Origin: Arthrobacter sp. U41
GTDB lineage: Bacteria; Actinomycetota; Actinomycetes; Actinomycetales; Micrococcaceae
Direction of reading: 5' to 3'
Length of the DNA: 64,000 nt
Assembly (NCBI RefSeq): GCF_001750145.1
Contig: NZ_CP015732.1
Location: 4,322,370 to 4,386,369, forward strand
A program made the translations under genes and the position numbers. Positions within the stretch are counted from its first letter, which is position 1. Every line of letters begins with the position of its first letter. Positions 45,861 through 56,044 of the stretch are shown one piece after another. The notes under the pieces were generated by a model. That model saw only the letters and a program-made list of their open reading frames with translations. It was not told the DNA's origin and ran no database searches.

Positions 45861-46535
45861 TCAGGCCTCCGGCACCTCGGATCCGGTACCCGCTTCGGTG
45901 CAGAGGCACAGCTGGTTTCCCTGCGTATCCGTGACCACGACCCAGTTGGGTGCGTGGTCACGGTTCATTAAGGCTCCGGTGGCTGCGGTCTTTTCCAGCA
46001 CCGGGCCGGACTCGGCCTTGCTGCGGTGGATGTCGAGGTGGAGCCGGCTGGGGCTGGGGGTGGACGTCTGCTGGAACCAGAGCGTCGGGCCCCGCCCGAA
46101 GGGGTCCACCAGGTCATCGGAGCCTCCCCGGCGGTAGCCGAGGGCCACCCGCCAGACCTCCGAGATGGCGGCGGGGTCCTCCGAATCGATGACCACCTCG
46201 ATGGTCCGGTACAGGCCAGGCTCCGCGGTGGCGCCGATTCCGGCCGCTGCCGCGCCGGCGGCCGCTGCGGCTGCAACGTCACGCCGCGTGACTTCGTCGC
46301 CGGCGTCGTGGGAGCTGTACCGGAGGAACACGCGGTTGTAGCGCCAGTCCAGATCCGGGTGGTGGTTTTGTTCCTCGGCCAGGCGTCCGACGGCGGCGAT
46401 CAGTTCCAGCGCCGCGGCTGCTGCCGGCGCTTTGTAGACCGTGACGAGACCGCCGAGCCGGTACCTCCAGTCCGGCAGCCCCCTGAGGGCCGCGTCGACC
46501 TGGTCCTCGGTGAGGACGTCCTCAGTGGCTGCCAT
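45861..46535 (-). CDS. Pterin-4a-carbinolamine dehydratase fused to a VOC (glyoxalase-like) domain
   Basis: A 224-residue two-domain protein. Residues 1-98 are a PCD/DCoH domain: EEQNHHPDLDWRYNRVFLRYSSHDAGDEVTRRD holds the catalytic His pair and the later His. Residues 108-215 form a VOC fold (VVIDSEDPAAISEVWRVALGY; RLHLDIHR; DTQGNQLCLC). PCD dehydrates 4a-hydroxytetrahydrobiopterin after aromatic amino acid hydroxylation; whether the VOC part binds a related ligand is unknown. AGGAG supports the start. No pterin-dependent hydroxylase gene lies in the window. Confidence 0.88.
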   Translation of the reverse strand: MAATEDVLTEDQVDAALRGLPDWRYRLGGLVTVYKAPAAAAALELIAAVGRLAEEQNHHPDLDWRYNRVFLRYSSHDAGDEVTRRDVAAAAAAGAAAAGIGATAEPGLYRTIEVVIDSEDPAAISEVWRVALGYRRGGSDDLVDPFGRGPTLWFQQTSTPSPSRLHLDIHRSKAESGPVLEKTAATGALMNRDHAPNWVVVTDTQGNQLCLCTEAGTGSEVPEA

Positions 46536-46619
46536 GGCAGGCTCCTTTGCTGCGTTGTGCCGGCCCTGTCCCTCCAGGTCCCCGCCCGGCGCCCGGAATG
46601 GCGCCCGGAGGGGCTTCGA

Positions 46620-49110
<2,491 letters not shown>

Positions 49111-49111
49111 C

Positions 49112-49200
49112 AGGAGTCCCTTCCTACGCCGGTACTAACCGGATCAGGTCAAGCGGTCGGCTCTGACGCCCTCTCAGCCTGCCTGTGCCGGACGCCGGTG
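49112..49200 (-). promoter_or_regulatory. TPP riboswitch controlling thiO-thiS-thiG
   Basis: The minus strand carries the THI-box cores GGCTGAGAGGG and, later, TGACCTGATCCGGTTAG followed by GCGTAGGAAGGGA. These match the conserved pyrimidine- and pyrophosphate-sensing parts. The AGGAAGGGA at the 3' end is both the P1 strand and the likely Shine-Dalgarno sequence, 7-10 bases before ATG, so TPP binding should mask it directly. No separate terminator or anti-sequestering hairpin fits in between. The outer limit is approximate. Confidence 0.92.
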
Positions 49201-49251
49201 GCGTGGACGGCTGCGGCGGGCTCCCGCGGTATGGCCCCAGTTTAGAGGAAC

Positions 49252-49257
49252 TAGTCT
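49252..49257 (+). promoter_or_regulatory. -10 hexamer TAGTCT before thiE
   Basis: TAGTCT, six bases, ATG at 49264. thiE would be leaderless and so cannot carry its own riboswitch. Confidence 0.5.
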
Positions 49258-49263
49258 GGAACC

Positions 49264-49956
49264 ATGAGCCAGGATGCCGTCCCCACCACTGCCCGTCTTT
49301 ACCTCTGCACCGATTCCCGCCAGGACCGCGGCGACTTTGCGGACTTCGTGGACGCGGCTTTCGCCGGCGGAGTCGACATCATCCAGCTGCGCGACAAGTC
49401 ATTGGAAGCGGCCGAGGAACTGGAACTCCTGGACGTCCTGCGCCAGGCCGCCGAGCGCCACGGCAAGCTCTGGGCCGTCAACGACCGGGCCGACGTCGCC
49501 TCCTTCTCCGGCGCTCCGGTGTTCCACATCGGGCAGAAGGACATCCCCCACGGCGCGGCACGGGACTTCCTGGGCAGGGACACCGTGATCGGGCTGTCCA
49601 CGCACAGCCCGGAGCAGGTGGACGCAGCCATCGCCGCCGCCCCCGGCCTCCACGGCCTGGACTACTTCTGCGTGGGGCCGGTGTGGGCCACTCCGACGAA
49701 GCCGGGGCGCGCCGCCGTCGGGCTCGAACTGGTGCGTTACGCGGCGGACGCGGTCCGCCGCGCCGCAGCCCCGGCCGGGGACCCCGCCGGCGTGGTGCCG
49801 TGGTTCGCGATCGGCGGCGTCGACCTCGGAAACGTGGAGCAGGTGGTGGCGGCCGGCGCCCGCAGGATTGTGGTGGTCCGCGCCATCACGGAGGCCGACG
49901 ACCCGGCGCACGCCGCCAAGTCCCTGCTCGCCGCACTCGACGCCGCGGGGAACTGA
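49264..49956 (+). CDS. thiE: Thiamine phosphate synthase ThiE
   Basis: A 230-residue TIM-barrel enzyme joining HMP pyrophosphate and thiazole phosphate. [16 protein letters not shown] binds the pyrophosphate; [18 protein letters not shown] holds the thiazole phosphate loop; [29 protein letters not shown] ends the barrel. Divergent from the riboswitch-controlled thiOSG operon. Confidence 0.94.
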   Translation: MSQDAVPTTARLYLCTDSRQDRGDFADFVDAAFAGGVDIIQLRDKSLEAAEELELLDVLRQAAERHGKLWAVNDRADVASFSGAPVFHIGQKDIPHGAARDFLGRDTVIGLSTHSPEQVDAAIAAAPGLHGLDYFCVGPVWATPTKPGRAAVGLELVRYAADAVRRAAAPAGDPAGVVPWFAIGGVDLGNVEQVVAAGARRIVVVRAITEADDPAHAAKSLLAALDAAGN

Positions 49957-49976
49957 CTCAGATCGGTGCCGTCCGC

Positions 49977-50648
49977 TCAGCCGGCCAGGCCGAGCTGCGT
50001 CATCCGGCGCGAGTGGTTCGACGCCAGTTCCGCCATCAGCCCGCGGACAAGTTCCCGGGACTGTTCCTCGTCCGCGCCGATCACGCCGCCAAGGAACGCG
50101 TGCTCGAAACTCACCCGCTGGGCCTGGGTCAGGGCTTCCCCGAGCAGCCGCCGCGCCCACAGCGCAAGCCGTGACGCCAGCCGCGGGTCATCGGCCAGGG
50201 CGGTCTTGAGCCGCTCGCGCAGCACCGCCTTGGCCTCCTCATCGGTCTGGATCTGCTCCACCAAGGCCCGGGTGTCGGCGTCGACGTAGCGCGAGATGGC
50301 GCGGTAGAAATCGGCGGAAACGGTGTCGATCACGTACGCCTTCATCAGGGATTCGTACCAGTCCGCGGGGCGCGTGCGTTCGTGGAAATGGTCCACGGAC
50401 GGCTGGAACGGCAGCATGGCGGATTCCGGGTCCACGCCCATCGCGTCGAGCTTGGCGCTCACGAGTTCGTAGTGCTGGAACTCGATTACGGCGAGCCGGC
50501 CCAGCACCGCCCGGTCGTGCAGGTTGGGTGAATACCGCGCATCGGAGGAGAGCCGTTCGAAGGCGGAAAGCTCGCCGTAAGCCATCACGCCGAGCAGATC
50601 CCTCAGGAAGCTCTTGTACGGGGCAGGATTGGCCGGGGATGTGCTCAT
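49977..50648 (-). CDS. Ferritin-like (MiaE-like) four-helix protein
   Basis: A 223-residue, all-helical protein of the ferritin-like fold family related to tRNA-(ms2io6A) hydroxylase. Candidate di-iron ligands are Glu in AYGELSAFE, Glu and His in VIEFQHYEL, and Glu/His in later helices. The M. tuberculosis counterpart I recall is Rv3210c, also beside rhlE. Hydroxylation of tRNA has not been shown for the actinobacterial group, so the function stays open. The start follows TAGTCT by six bases. Confidence 0.78.
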   Translation of the reverse strand: MSTSPANPAPYKSFLRDLLGVMAYGELSAFERLSSDARYSPNLHDRAVLGRLAVIEFQHYELVSAKLDAMGVDPESAMLPFQPSVDHFHERTRPADWYESLMKAYVIDTVSADFYRAISRYVDADTRALVEQIQTDEEAKAVLRERLKTALADDPRLASRLALWARRLLGEALTQAQRVSFEHAFLGGVIGADEEQSRELVRGLMAELASNHSRRMTQLGLAG

Positions 50649-50654
50649 GATCCA

Positions 50655-50660
50655 AGACTA
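50655..50660 (-). promoter_or_regulatory. -10 hexamer TAGTCT before the ferritin-like gene
   Basis: On the minus strand TAGTCT, six bases (TGGATC), ATG at 50648. Only 16 bases separate it from the opposite -10 at 50677, so the two promoters are nested back to back. Confidence 0.5.
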
Positions 50661-50676
50661 ATGGCGCAAATGAAGC

Positions 50677-50682
50677 TAATCT
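50677..50682 (+). promoter_or_regulatory. -10 hexamer TAATCT before the RNB gene
   Basis: TAATCT, seven bases, GTG at 50690. Confidence 0.5.
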
Positions 50683-50689
50683 GATTTTC

Positions 50690-52183
50690 GTGTCCCATCA
50701 TCGTCTGACCCCGAGCGTCCACCAGCAGAAGAACCAGCTTGCCGAGGCGCTCAACGCGCTGCGTACGACGCTGGAGCTGCCGGGGCCCTTCCCCGAGGAC
50801 GCGCTTCGGGAGGCCAAGGAGGCAGTCGCCCGGCACGAACTGCCCGAGCTGGATTTCACGCACATTGACTTCGTGACCATCGATCCGGCGTCCTCCACCG
50901 ACTTGGACCAGGCCCTCTTCATCGACCGTTCCGGCGCGGGCTACAAGGTCTTCTACGCGATCGCCGACGTCCCCTCCTTTGTGGCCCCCGGCGGTGCGCT
51001 CGATGCCGAGACCCGCCGCCGCGGCCAGACCTTCTACACCCCGAACGGCCGGATTCCGCTGCATCCGGAAGTCATCAGCGAAGAAGCCGGAAGCCTGCTG
51101 GCCGGCCAAATGTGCGCCGCTTTTGTCTGGGAGTTCGAGCTGGATACCGCCGCCGAGGTGTCCGCGGTGCTGGTCCGCCGCGGGACGGTCCGCAGCCGGG
51201 CCAAGCTCAGTTACCAGGGGGTGCAGGCCGAACTCAACGCCGGCACCGCCGCGCCTGTCCTCCAGCTCCTCAAGGAGGTCGGGAAGAAGCGCGTGGAACT
51301 GGAACGGCTCCGCGGCGGCGCCAGCCTGAACATGCCGGAGCAGGAAATCGAACAGCTGGCCGACGGCGGCTACCGGATTGTCGCTGCGCCGCCGCTGCCA
51401 GTGGAGGACTGGAATGCCCAGATTTCCTTGATGACGGGGATGGCCGCCGCGGAAATCATGCTGGAAGGCAAGGTCGGCATCCTGCGCACCATGCCGCCGC
51501 CGGATGAAGCGTCGCTGGCGCACTTCCACCGCCAGACCCGTGCCCTGGGCAAGCCCTGGGACGGCGAGATGAGCTACGGCGAATACCTGCGCACCCTGGA
51601 CCCCACGGACGCCCGGCAGCTGGCGATCGTGCACTCGGCCGGCATGCTGTTCCGCGGCGCCGGCTACACACCCTTCGACGGAACGGTCCCCGATTCAGCC
51701 ACCCAGGCCGCCATCGGCGCCGCCTACGCCCACTCCACGGCCCCGCTGCGCCGGCTGATCGACCGCTTTGTCCTGGTGATCTGCGAGGCGCTTAGCAACG
51801 GCACCGCCGTACCTGACTGGGCCCGCGCCGCCCTTCCGTCCCTGCCCGCGATCATGGCGACCTCGGACCAGCTGGCCGCCAGGCTGGAGCGGCTCTCGCT
51901 CGACACCGTGGAGGCGGCGCTGCTGGTCAACCACGTGGGCCAGGAGTTCGACGCCGTCGTGATCTCCGGGTCCAAGCCCCCCAGAAACGGGAAGAACGGC
52001 AACGGGAAAACCGCGAACGCCAAGAACGGCAACGGCAGCGGACCCTCCGGGATCGTGCAGATCGCCGAGCCCGCTGTCACCGCCCGCTGCCCCGGCGAAC
52101 TGGAACCCGGGACCCAGGTCCGGGTCCGGATTGTCTCCTCCGACATCGCCACCCGCGAGGTCCGGCTGGAGCTGGTGGGCTGA
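50690..52183 (+). CDS. RNB-domain (RNase II/R-like) ribonuclease, short form
   Basis: A 497-residue 3'-5' exoribonuclease-like protein. The RNB core begins at about residue 50 with FVTIDPASSTDLDQALF, holding the catalytic Asp cluster. It lacks the N-terminal cold-shock domains of RNase II/R, and only a divergent OB-like end (TQVRVRIVSSDIATREVRLELVG) recalls the S1 domain. A Lys/Asn/Gly-rich insert near residues 425-450 is probably disordered. It shares a divergent promoter region with the ferritin-like gene and precedes the DEAD-box helicase, so an RNA-decay link is plausible. Confidence 0.88.
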   Translation: MSHHRLTPSVHQQKNQLAEALNALRTTLELPGPFPEDALREAKEAVARHELPELDFTHIDFVTIDPASSTDLDQALFIDRSGAGYKVFYAIADVPSFVAPGGALDAETRRRGQTFYTPNGRIPLHPEVISEEAGSLLAGQMCAAFVWEFELDTAAEVSAVLVRRGTVRSRAKLSYQGVQAELNAGTAAPVLQLLKEVGKKRVELERLRGGASLNMPEQEIEQLADGGYRIVAAPPLPVEDWNAQISLMTGMAAAEIMLEGKVGILRTMPPPDEASLAHFHRQTRALGKPWDGEMSYGEYLRTLDPTDARQLAIVHSAGMLFRGAGYTPFDGTVPDSATQAAIGAAYAHSTAPLRRLIDRFVLVICEALSNGTAVPDWARAALPSLPAIMATSDQLAARLERLSLDTVEAALLVNHVGQEFDAVVISGSKPPRNGKNGNGKTANAKNGNGSGPSGIVQIAEPAVTARCPGELEPGTQVRVRIVSSDIATREVRLELVG

Positions 52184-52264
52184 GCGCCCGGCACAGTTCC
52201 CGCGCGCCGCCTGCGGTGTCCGTCGTGGTTCCCGGCCGCATACGGCTAGACTGGAAGGGTAGAT

Positions 52265-52330
52265 ATGGATGCCCGGTCGTTGATTTCCTTGATATTCGAA
52301 TTCAACAAGCCCGCCCCTACGCGATCTTGA
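52265..52330 (+). CDS. Possible 21-residue leader peptide ahead of the DEAD-box helicase
   Basis: The short frame starts ATGGATGCC and encodes MDARSLISLIFEFNKPAPTR plus a final Ser. GGAAGGG stands just before the start with good spacing; TAGACT at 52247-52252 is a likely -10, so part of that site may not be transcribed. It ends 153 bases before the helicase start. Size and codon content alone cannot prove translation. Confidence 0.35.
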   Translation: MDARSLISLIFEFNKPAPTRS

Positions 52331-52483
52331 GTCAGACCCGCTGGTCCCCAGTGCCAGCATTTAGATAGCCCGCGATCGGCTTCCACTGGATTTGCTTGCG
52401 CGCCTGAGCGTGCTCCGGAACGGCCACCCGGCCGGCCCCGTTGAGCAAGCAGCGCAGCCCAAATGAATAAGGAAACTCCCCTA
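52331..52483 (+). other. Rest of the long leader of the DEAD-box helicase gene
   Basis: With the promoter near 52247 the helicase mRNA would have a leader of about 225 bases, unusual in a window where many mRNAs look leaderless. I see several short complementary stretches but no known riboswitch. The bases from 52184 to 52246 hold no gene. Confidence 0.45.
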
Positions 52484-54184
52484 GTGAGTGAATTGCACAC
52501 GCACCAGCTTCTGACCGACGAATCCGGAACGGAAACGCTCGAGCCCGAAGAGACCATCATCTCGGACGAGAAGCCGCACGAGATCGCCGAGAAGACCTTC
52601 GCCGACTTCAACGTCCGCGCCGACATCGTGGAATCGCTGGCCGACGCCGGCATCACGCACCCGTTCCCGATCCAGGCCATGACCCTGCCGGTCGCCCTCA
52701 GCGGCCACGACATCATCGGCCAGGCCAAGACCGGCACCGGCAAGACCCTCGGCTTCGGCATCCCGGCGCTGCAGCGCGTCGTCGGACCGGACGACGAGGG
52801 CTATGACAAGCTTCCGGCCCCGGGCGCCCCGCAGGCCCTCGTGATCGTGCCGACCCGCGAGCTGGCTGTCCAGGTTGCCGGCGACCTGCAGAACGCCGCC
52901 CGCAAGCGCAACGCGCGCATCACCACGATCTACGGCGGCCGCGCCTACGAGCCGCAGGTCGAATCGCTGCAGAAGGGCGTCGAGGTTGTCGTTGGCACCC
53001 CCGGCCGCCTCATCGACCTTTACAAGCAGAAGCACCTCGTGCTGAAGAACGTCAAGATGGTCATCCTTGACGAGGCCGACGAAATGCTGGACCTGGGCTT
53101 CCTCCCGGACGTCGAAACCCTCATCGCCGGCACCCCCGCTGTCCGCCAGACCCTGCTGTTCTCGGCCACCATGCCCGGTCCGGTCGTCGCGATGGCACGC
53201 CGCTACATGACCAAGCCGACGCACATCCGCGCCGCCGACCCGGATGACGAAGGCCTGACCAAGCGCGACATCCGCCAGCTGATCTACCGCGCCCACAGCA
53301 TGGACAAGATCGAGGTGGTGGCCCGCATCCTGCAGGCCCGCGGCCGCGGCCGGACCATCATCTTCACCAAGACCAAGCGCACCGCCGCCAAGGTAGCCGA
53401 GGAACTCGTGGACCGGGGCTTCGCCGCCGCCGCCATCCACGGCGACCTCGGCCAGGGCGCCCGCGAGCAGGCGCTCCGGGCCTTCCGCAACAACAAGGTG
53501 GACGTCCTGGTCGCCACCGACGTCGCCGCCCGCGGCATCGACGTCGACGACGTCACACACGTGATCAACTACCAGTGCGTGGAAGACGAAAAGATCTACC
53601 TGCACCGTGTGGGACGCACCGGCCGCGCCGGCAACAAGGGCACGGCCGTGACCTTCGTTGACTGGGATGACATGCCCCGCTGGGGCCTGATCAACAAGGC
53701 CCTGGGCCTGAGCGTCCCGGAGCCGGTGGAAACCTACTCCTCATCACCGCACCTCTTCGAGGAACTCGACATCCCCGCAGGCACCAAGGGCCGCCTGCCC
53801 CGCGACAAGCGTGTGCTGGCCGGTGTTGACGCCGAGGTCCTCGAGGACCTGGGCGAGACGGGCAAGAAAAACGCCCCCCGCACCGGCGGCGGCCAGACCG
53901 GCGGCGGACGCGAGAGCGCCCGCAGCGGCGGACGCGACAGCCGCCGCAGCGGCGGAGCCACCGGCAGCAAGGACAGCGCACGGTCGGGAGACCGCCGTCG
54001 TCGTCCCGCCGAGGCCGAGGCCAGCACCGGCCCGGCCGCCGAGGCTCCGGCCAAGGCCCCCGCAAGCGCACCGACCGAGGTTGACCGCGCCACCCGCGCC
54101 CGCCGCCGCACCCGCACCCGCCGCCACAACGGCGAGGTTGTTGCGGGCGAGGCCGGGGCTCCGGCACGCAGCACCGAGGCCTAA
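52484..54184 (+). CDS. DEAD-box RNA helicase (RhlE/CsdA type)
   Basis: A 566-residue RNA helicase. Motifs are complete: Q-motif, AKTGTGKT (I), PTRELAVQ (Ia), TPGRLIDL (Ib), DEADEMLDLGF (II), FSATMPG (III), TDVAARGIDVDDVTHVIN (V) and HRVGRTGRAG (VI). The last 150 residues are rich in Arg, Gly and Ser and likely bind RNA. I start at GTG 52484, nine bases after AAGGAA; an in-frame ATG at 52463 would add seven residues. Mycobacteria have rhlE (Rv3211) at this place, as I recall it. Such helicases act in cold adaptation, ribosome assembly and mRNA decay. Confidence 0.92.
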   Translation: MSELHTHQLLTDESGTETLEPEETIISDEKPHEIAEKTFADFNVRADIVESLADAGITHPFPIQAMTLPVALSGHDIIGQAKTGTGKTLGFGIPALQRVVGPDDEGYDKLPAPGAPQALVIVPTRELAVQVAGDLQNAARKRNARITTIYGGRAYEPQVESLQKGVEVVVGTPGRLIDLYKQKHLVLKNVKMVILDEADEMLDLGFLPDVETLIAGTPAVRQTLLFSATMPGPVVAMARRYMTKPTHIRAADPDDEGLTKRDIRQLIYRAHSMDKIEVVARILQARGRGRTIIFTKTKRTAAKVAEELVDRGFAAAAIHGDLGQGAREQALRAFRNNKVDVLVATDVAARGIDVDDVTHVINYQCVEDEKIYLHRVGRTGRAGNKGTAVTFVDWDDMPRWGLINKALGLSVPEPVETYSSSPHLFEELDIPAGTKGRLPRDKRVLAGVDAEVLEDLGETGKKNAPRTGGGQTGGGRESARSGGRDSRRSGGATGSKDSARSGDRRRRPAEAEASTGPAAEAPAKAPASAPTEVDRATRARRRTRTRRHNGEVVAGEAGAPARSTEA

Positions 54185-54192
54185 ACCCCCTT

Positions 54193-55062
54193 ATGACTGA
54201 CACCGTCTGGGCGCCGGACGGCAGCAATCTGGTGGTGCACGCGGACAACGCGGAGTACCTCCCGACGCTGCCGGACGGCGCCTTCACACTGATCTACGTG
54301 GACCCGCCGTTTAATACCGGGCGGGTCCAGAAGCGCCAGGAAACCAGGATGGTGCTCAACGCCGGCGGCGACGGCGACCGGGTCGGGTTCAAGGGCCGCT
54401 CCTATGACACGATCAAGGGCGCGCTGCACAAGTACGACGACGCGTTCAGCGACTACTGGTCCTTCCTGGAGCCGCGGCTCGTCGAGGCCTGGCGGCTGCT
54501 CGCCGACGACGGCACCCTGTACCTGCACCTTGACTACCGTGAGGTGCATTACGCCAAGGTCATGCTCGACGCCATCTTCGGCCGCGAGTGCTTCCTGAAC
54601 GAGATCATCTGGGCCTACGACTACGGCGCCCGCGCCAAATACCGCTGGCCCACCAAGCACGACAACATCCTCGTGTACGTCAAGAACCCCCGGAAATACC
54701 ACTTCGACAGCGCCGAGGTGGACCGGGAACCCTACATGGCCCCCGGGCTCGTGACTCCGGCCAAACGCGAGCTCGGCAAGCTGCCGACCGACGTCTGGTG
54801 GCACACGATTGTCTCCCCCACCGGCAAGGAGAAGACCGGCTACCCGACGCAGAAGCCCGAAGGGCTGATCCGACGTGTGGTGGCGGCCTCCAGCCGCCCC
54901 GGCGACTGGTGCCTGGACTTCTTCGCCGGTTCCGGAACCCTCGGCGCCGTCGCCGCGAAGCTGGACCGGAAGTTCGTCTGCGTGGACCAGAACCAGCCGG
55001 CCATCGACGTCATGGCCAAGCGGCTTGCCCCGCACGCGGTCTTCACTGTTTTTCCGAGTTAG
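54193..55062 (+). CDS. Orphan DNA methyltransferase (N6-adenine or N4-cytosine, beta class)
   Basis: A 289-residue site-specific methyltransferase. Motif IV YVDPPFNTG comes first (about residues 35-43) and motif I CLDFFAGSGTLG near residue 240, the beta-class order. DPPF favours N6-adenine. The middle 100 residues would hold target recognition. It starts 8 bp after the helicase stop, so both probably share a transcript. No endonuclease gene lies nearby, so it is solitary and may be an epigenetic or protective enzyme. Base use is like its neighbours, with no sign of recent transfer. Confidence 0.9.
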   Translation: MTDTVWAPDGSNLVVHADNAEYLPTLPDGAFTLIYVDPPFNTGRVQKRQETRMVLNAGGDGDRVGFKGRSYDTIKGALHKYDDAFSDYWSFLEPRLVEAWRLLADDGTLYLHLDYREVHYAKVMLDAIFGRECFLNEIIWAYDYGARAKYRWPTKHDNILVYVKNPRKYHFDSAEVDREPYMAPGLVTPAKRELGKLPTDVWWHTIVSPTGKEKTGYPTQKPEGLIRRVVAASSRPGDWCLDFFAGSGTLGAVAAKLDRKFVCVDQNQPAIDVMAKRLAPHAVFTVFPS

Positions 55063-55108
55063 CCCTGTTGCGCCAGCACTCCCGGGGCGCCCGACCGGGA
55101 CGCCGGCG

Positions 55109-55954
55109 TCAGCGCACCACTGAGGTTCCGGTTCCCAGTTCCTCGATCCGGGCAAACACCTCGGGCGTGGTCAGGTTCTCGCCCAGCCGGTTTGGTTTCC
55201 CCGCCCCGTGGTAGTCGGAGGACCCGGTGACCAGCAGCCCGTGCCGGACCGCGAGTTTGCGCAGGAAGGTCCTGCCCTCCTCGGGATTGTCCCGGTGGTA
55301 GATCTCCAGTCCGGCCAGCCCGGCGTCGATCATCTCCCGGTAGGTGCGTTCCCCCACGATCCGGCCGCGGGCGGATGCCACCGGATGGGCGAACACCGGC
55401 ACCCCGCCGGCCTCGCGCACGAGTTGGACGGCGAGTGCCGGGTCCGGCGCGTAGTGCTGCACGAAATAGCGTGAATGCGAGGTCAGGATGGAGTCGAAGG
55501 CCTCGGTGCGGTCCGCGACCACGCCCGCAGCGACCAGGGCGTCGGCGATGTGCGGCCGGCCCAGGGTGGCGCCCGGCGCCACGTGGTGGATGACATCGTC
55601 CCAGCTCAGCGGGTAGTCCTCGGCGAGCAGGCTGACCATCCGCTCGGCCCGGGTGAAGCGGGCGTCCTTGGCCTTGGTGATTTCCTCCAGGAGCCCGGGG
55701 TGCGCCGGGTCGTGCAGGTAGCTCAGGAGGTGGACGCTGATCCCCTCGATCGTCCGGCAGGAAATCTCCATCCCGGGAACCAGCGCGACGCCGTGCTCAC
55801 GGGCACCGGCCGCGGCCTCGGCCCAGCCGTCCGTGGAGTCGTGGTCGGTCAGGGCAATGACATCGAGCCCCGCTTCCGCCGCGGAGGCCAGCACCGCGCC
55901 GGGCGCTTGGGTGCCGTCGGATACGTTCGAATGGGCATGCAGGTCAATCCTCAC
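55109..55954 (-). CDS. PHP-domain phosphoesterase (YciV/TrpH-like)
   Basis: A 281-residue metal-dependent phosphoesterase. The PHP motifs DLHAHSNVSDG, ALTDHDS, MEISC and the late SGSDYHGAGK supply His and Asp metal ligands. E. coli YciV (RNase AM) degrades 3',5'-nucleoside bisphosphates and short RNAs; that activity is inferred here. The GTG start follows TAGGCT by six bases. Convergent with the methyltransferase gene, 46 bp between stops. Confidence 0.9.
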   Translation of the reverse strand: MRIDLHAHSNVSDGTQAPGAVLASAAEAGLDVIALTDHDSTDGWAEAAAGAREHGVALVPGMEISCRTIEGISVHLLSYLHDPAHPGLLEEITKAKDARFTRAERMVSLLAEDYPLSWDDVIHHVAPGATLGRPHIADALVAAGVVADRTEAFDSILTSHSRYFVQHYAPDPALAVQLVREAGGVPVFAHPVASARGRIVGERTYREMIDAGLAGLEIYHRDNPEEGRTFLRKLAVRHGLLVTGSSDYHGAGKPNRLGENLTTPEVFARIEELGTGTSVVR

Positions 55955-55960
55955 CCCACC

Positions 55961-55966
55961 AGCCTA
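55961..55966 (-). promoter_or_regulatory. -10 hexamer TAGGCT before the PHP gene
   Basis: On the minus strand TAGGCT, six bases (GGTGGG), GTG at 55954. The GGTGGG is too close for a normal ribosome site. Confidence 0.45.
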
Positions 55967-56044
55967 GTAGATCGCTGCCGCGGCGCCCGGGGACCAACGC
56001 CGCCCTGTTGGCCTCAGCCGCTCCGCTGGTGAGACGATGGGACC

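Noticed and set aside
54193..55062. Restriction-modification system
   Set aside because: Only the methyltransferase is present; the flanks are a helicase gene and a PHP phosphoesterase gene, with no endonuclease or specificity subunit.
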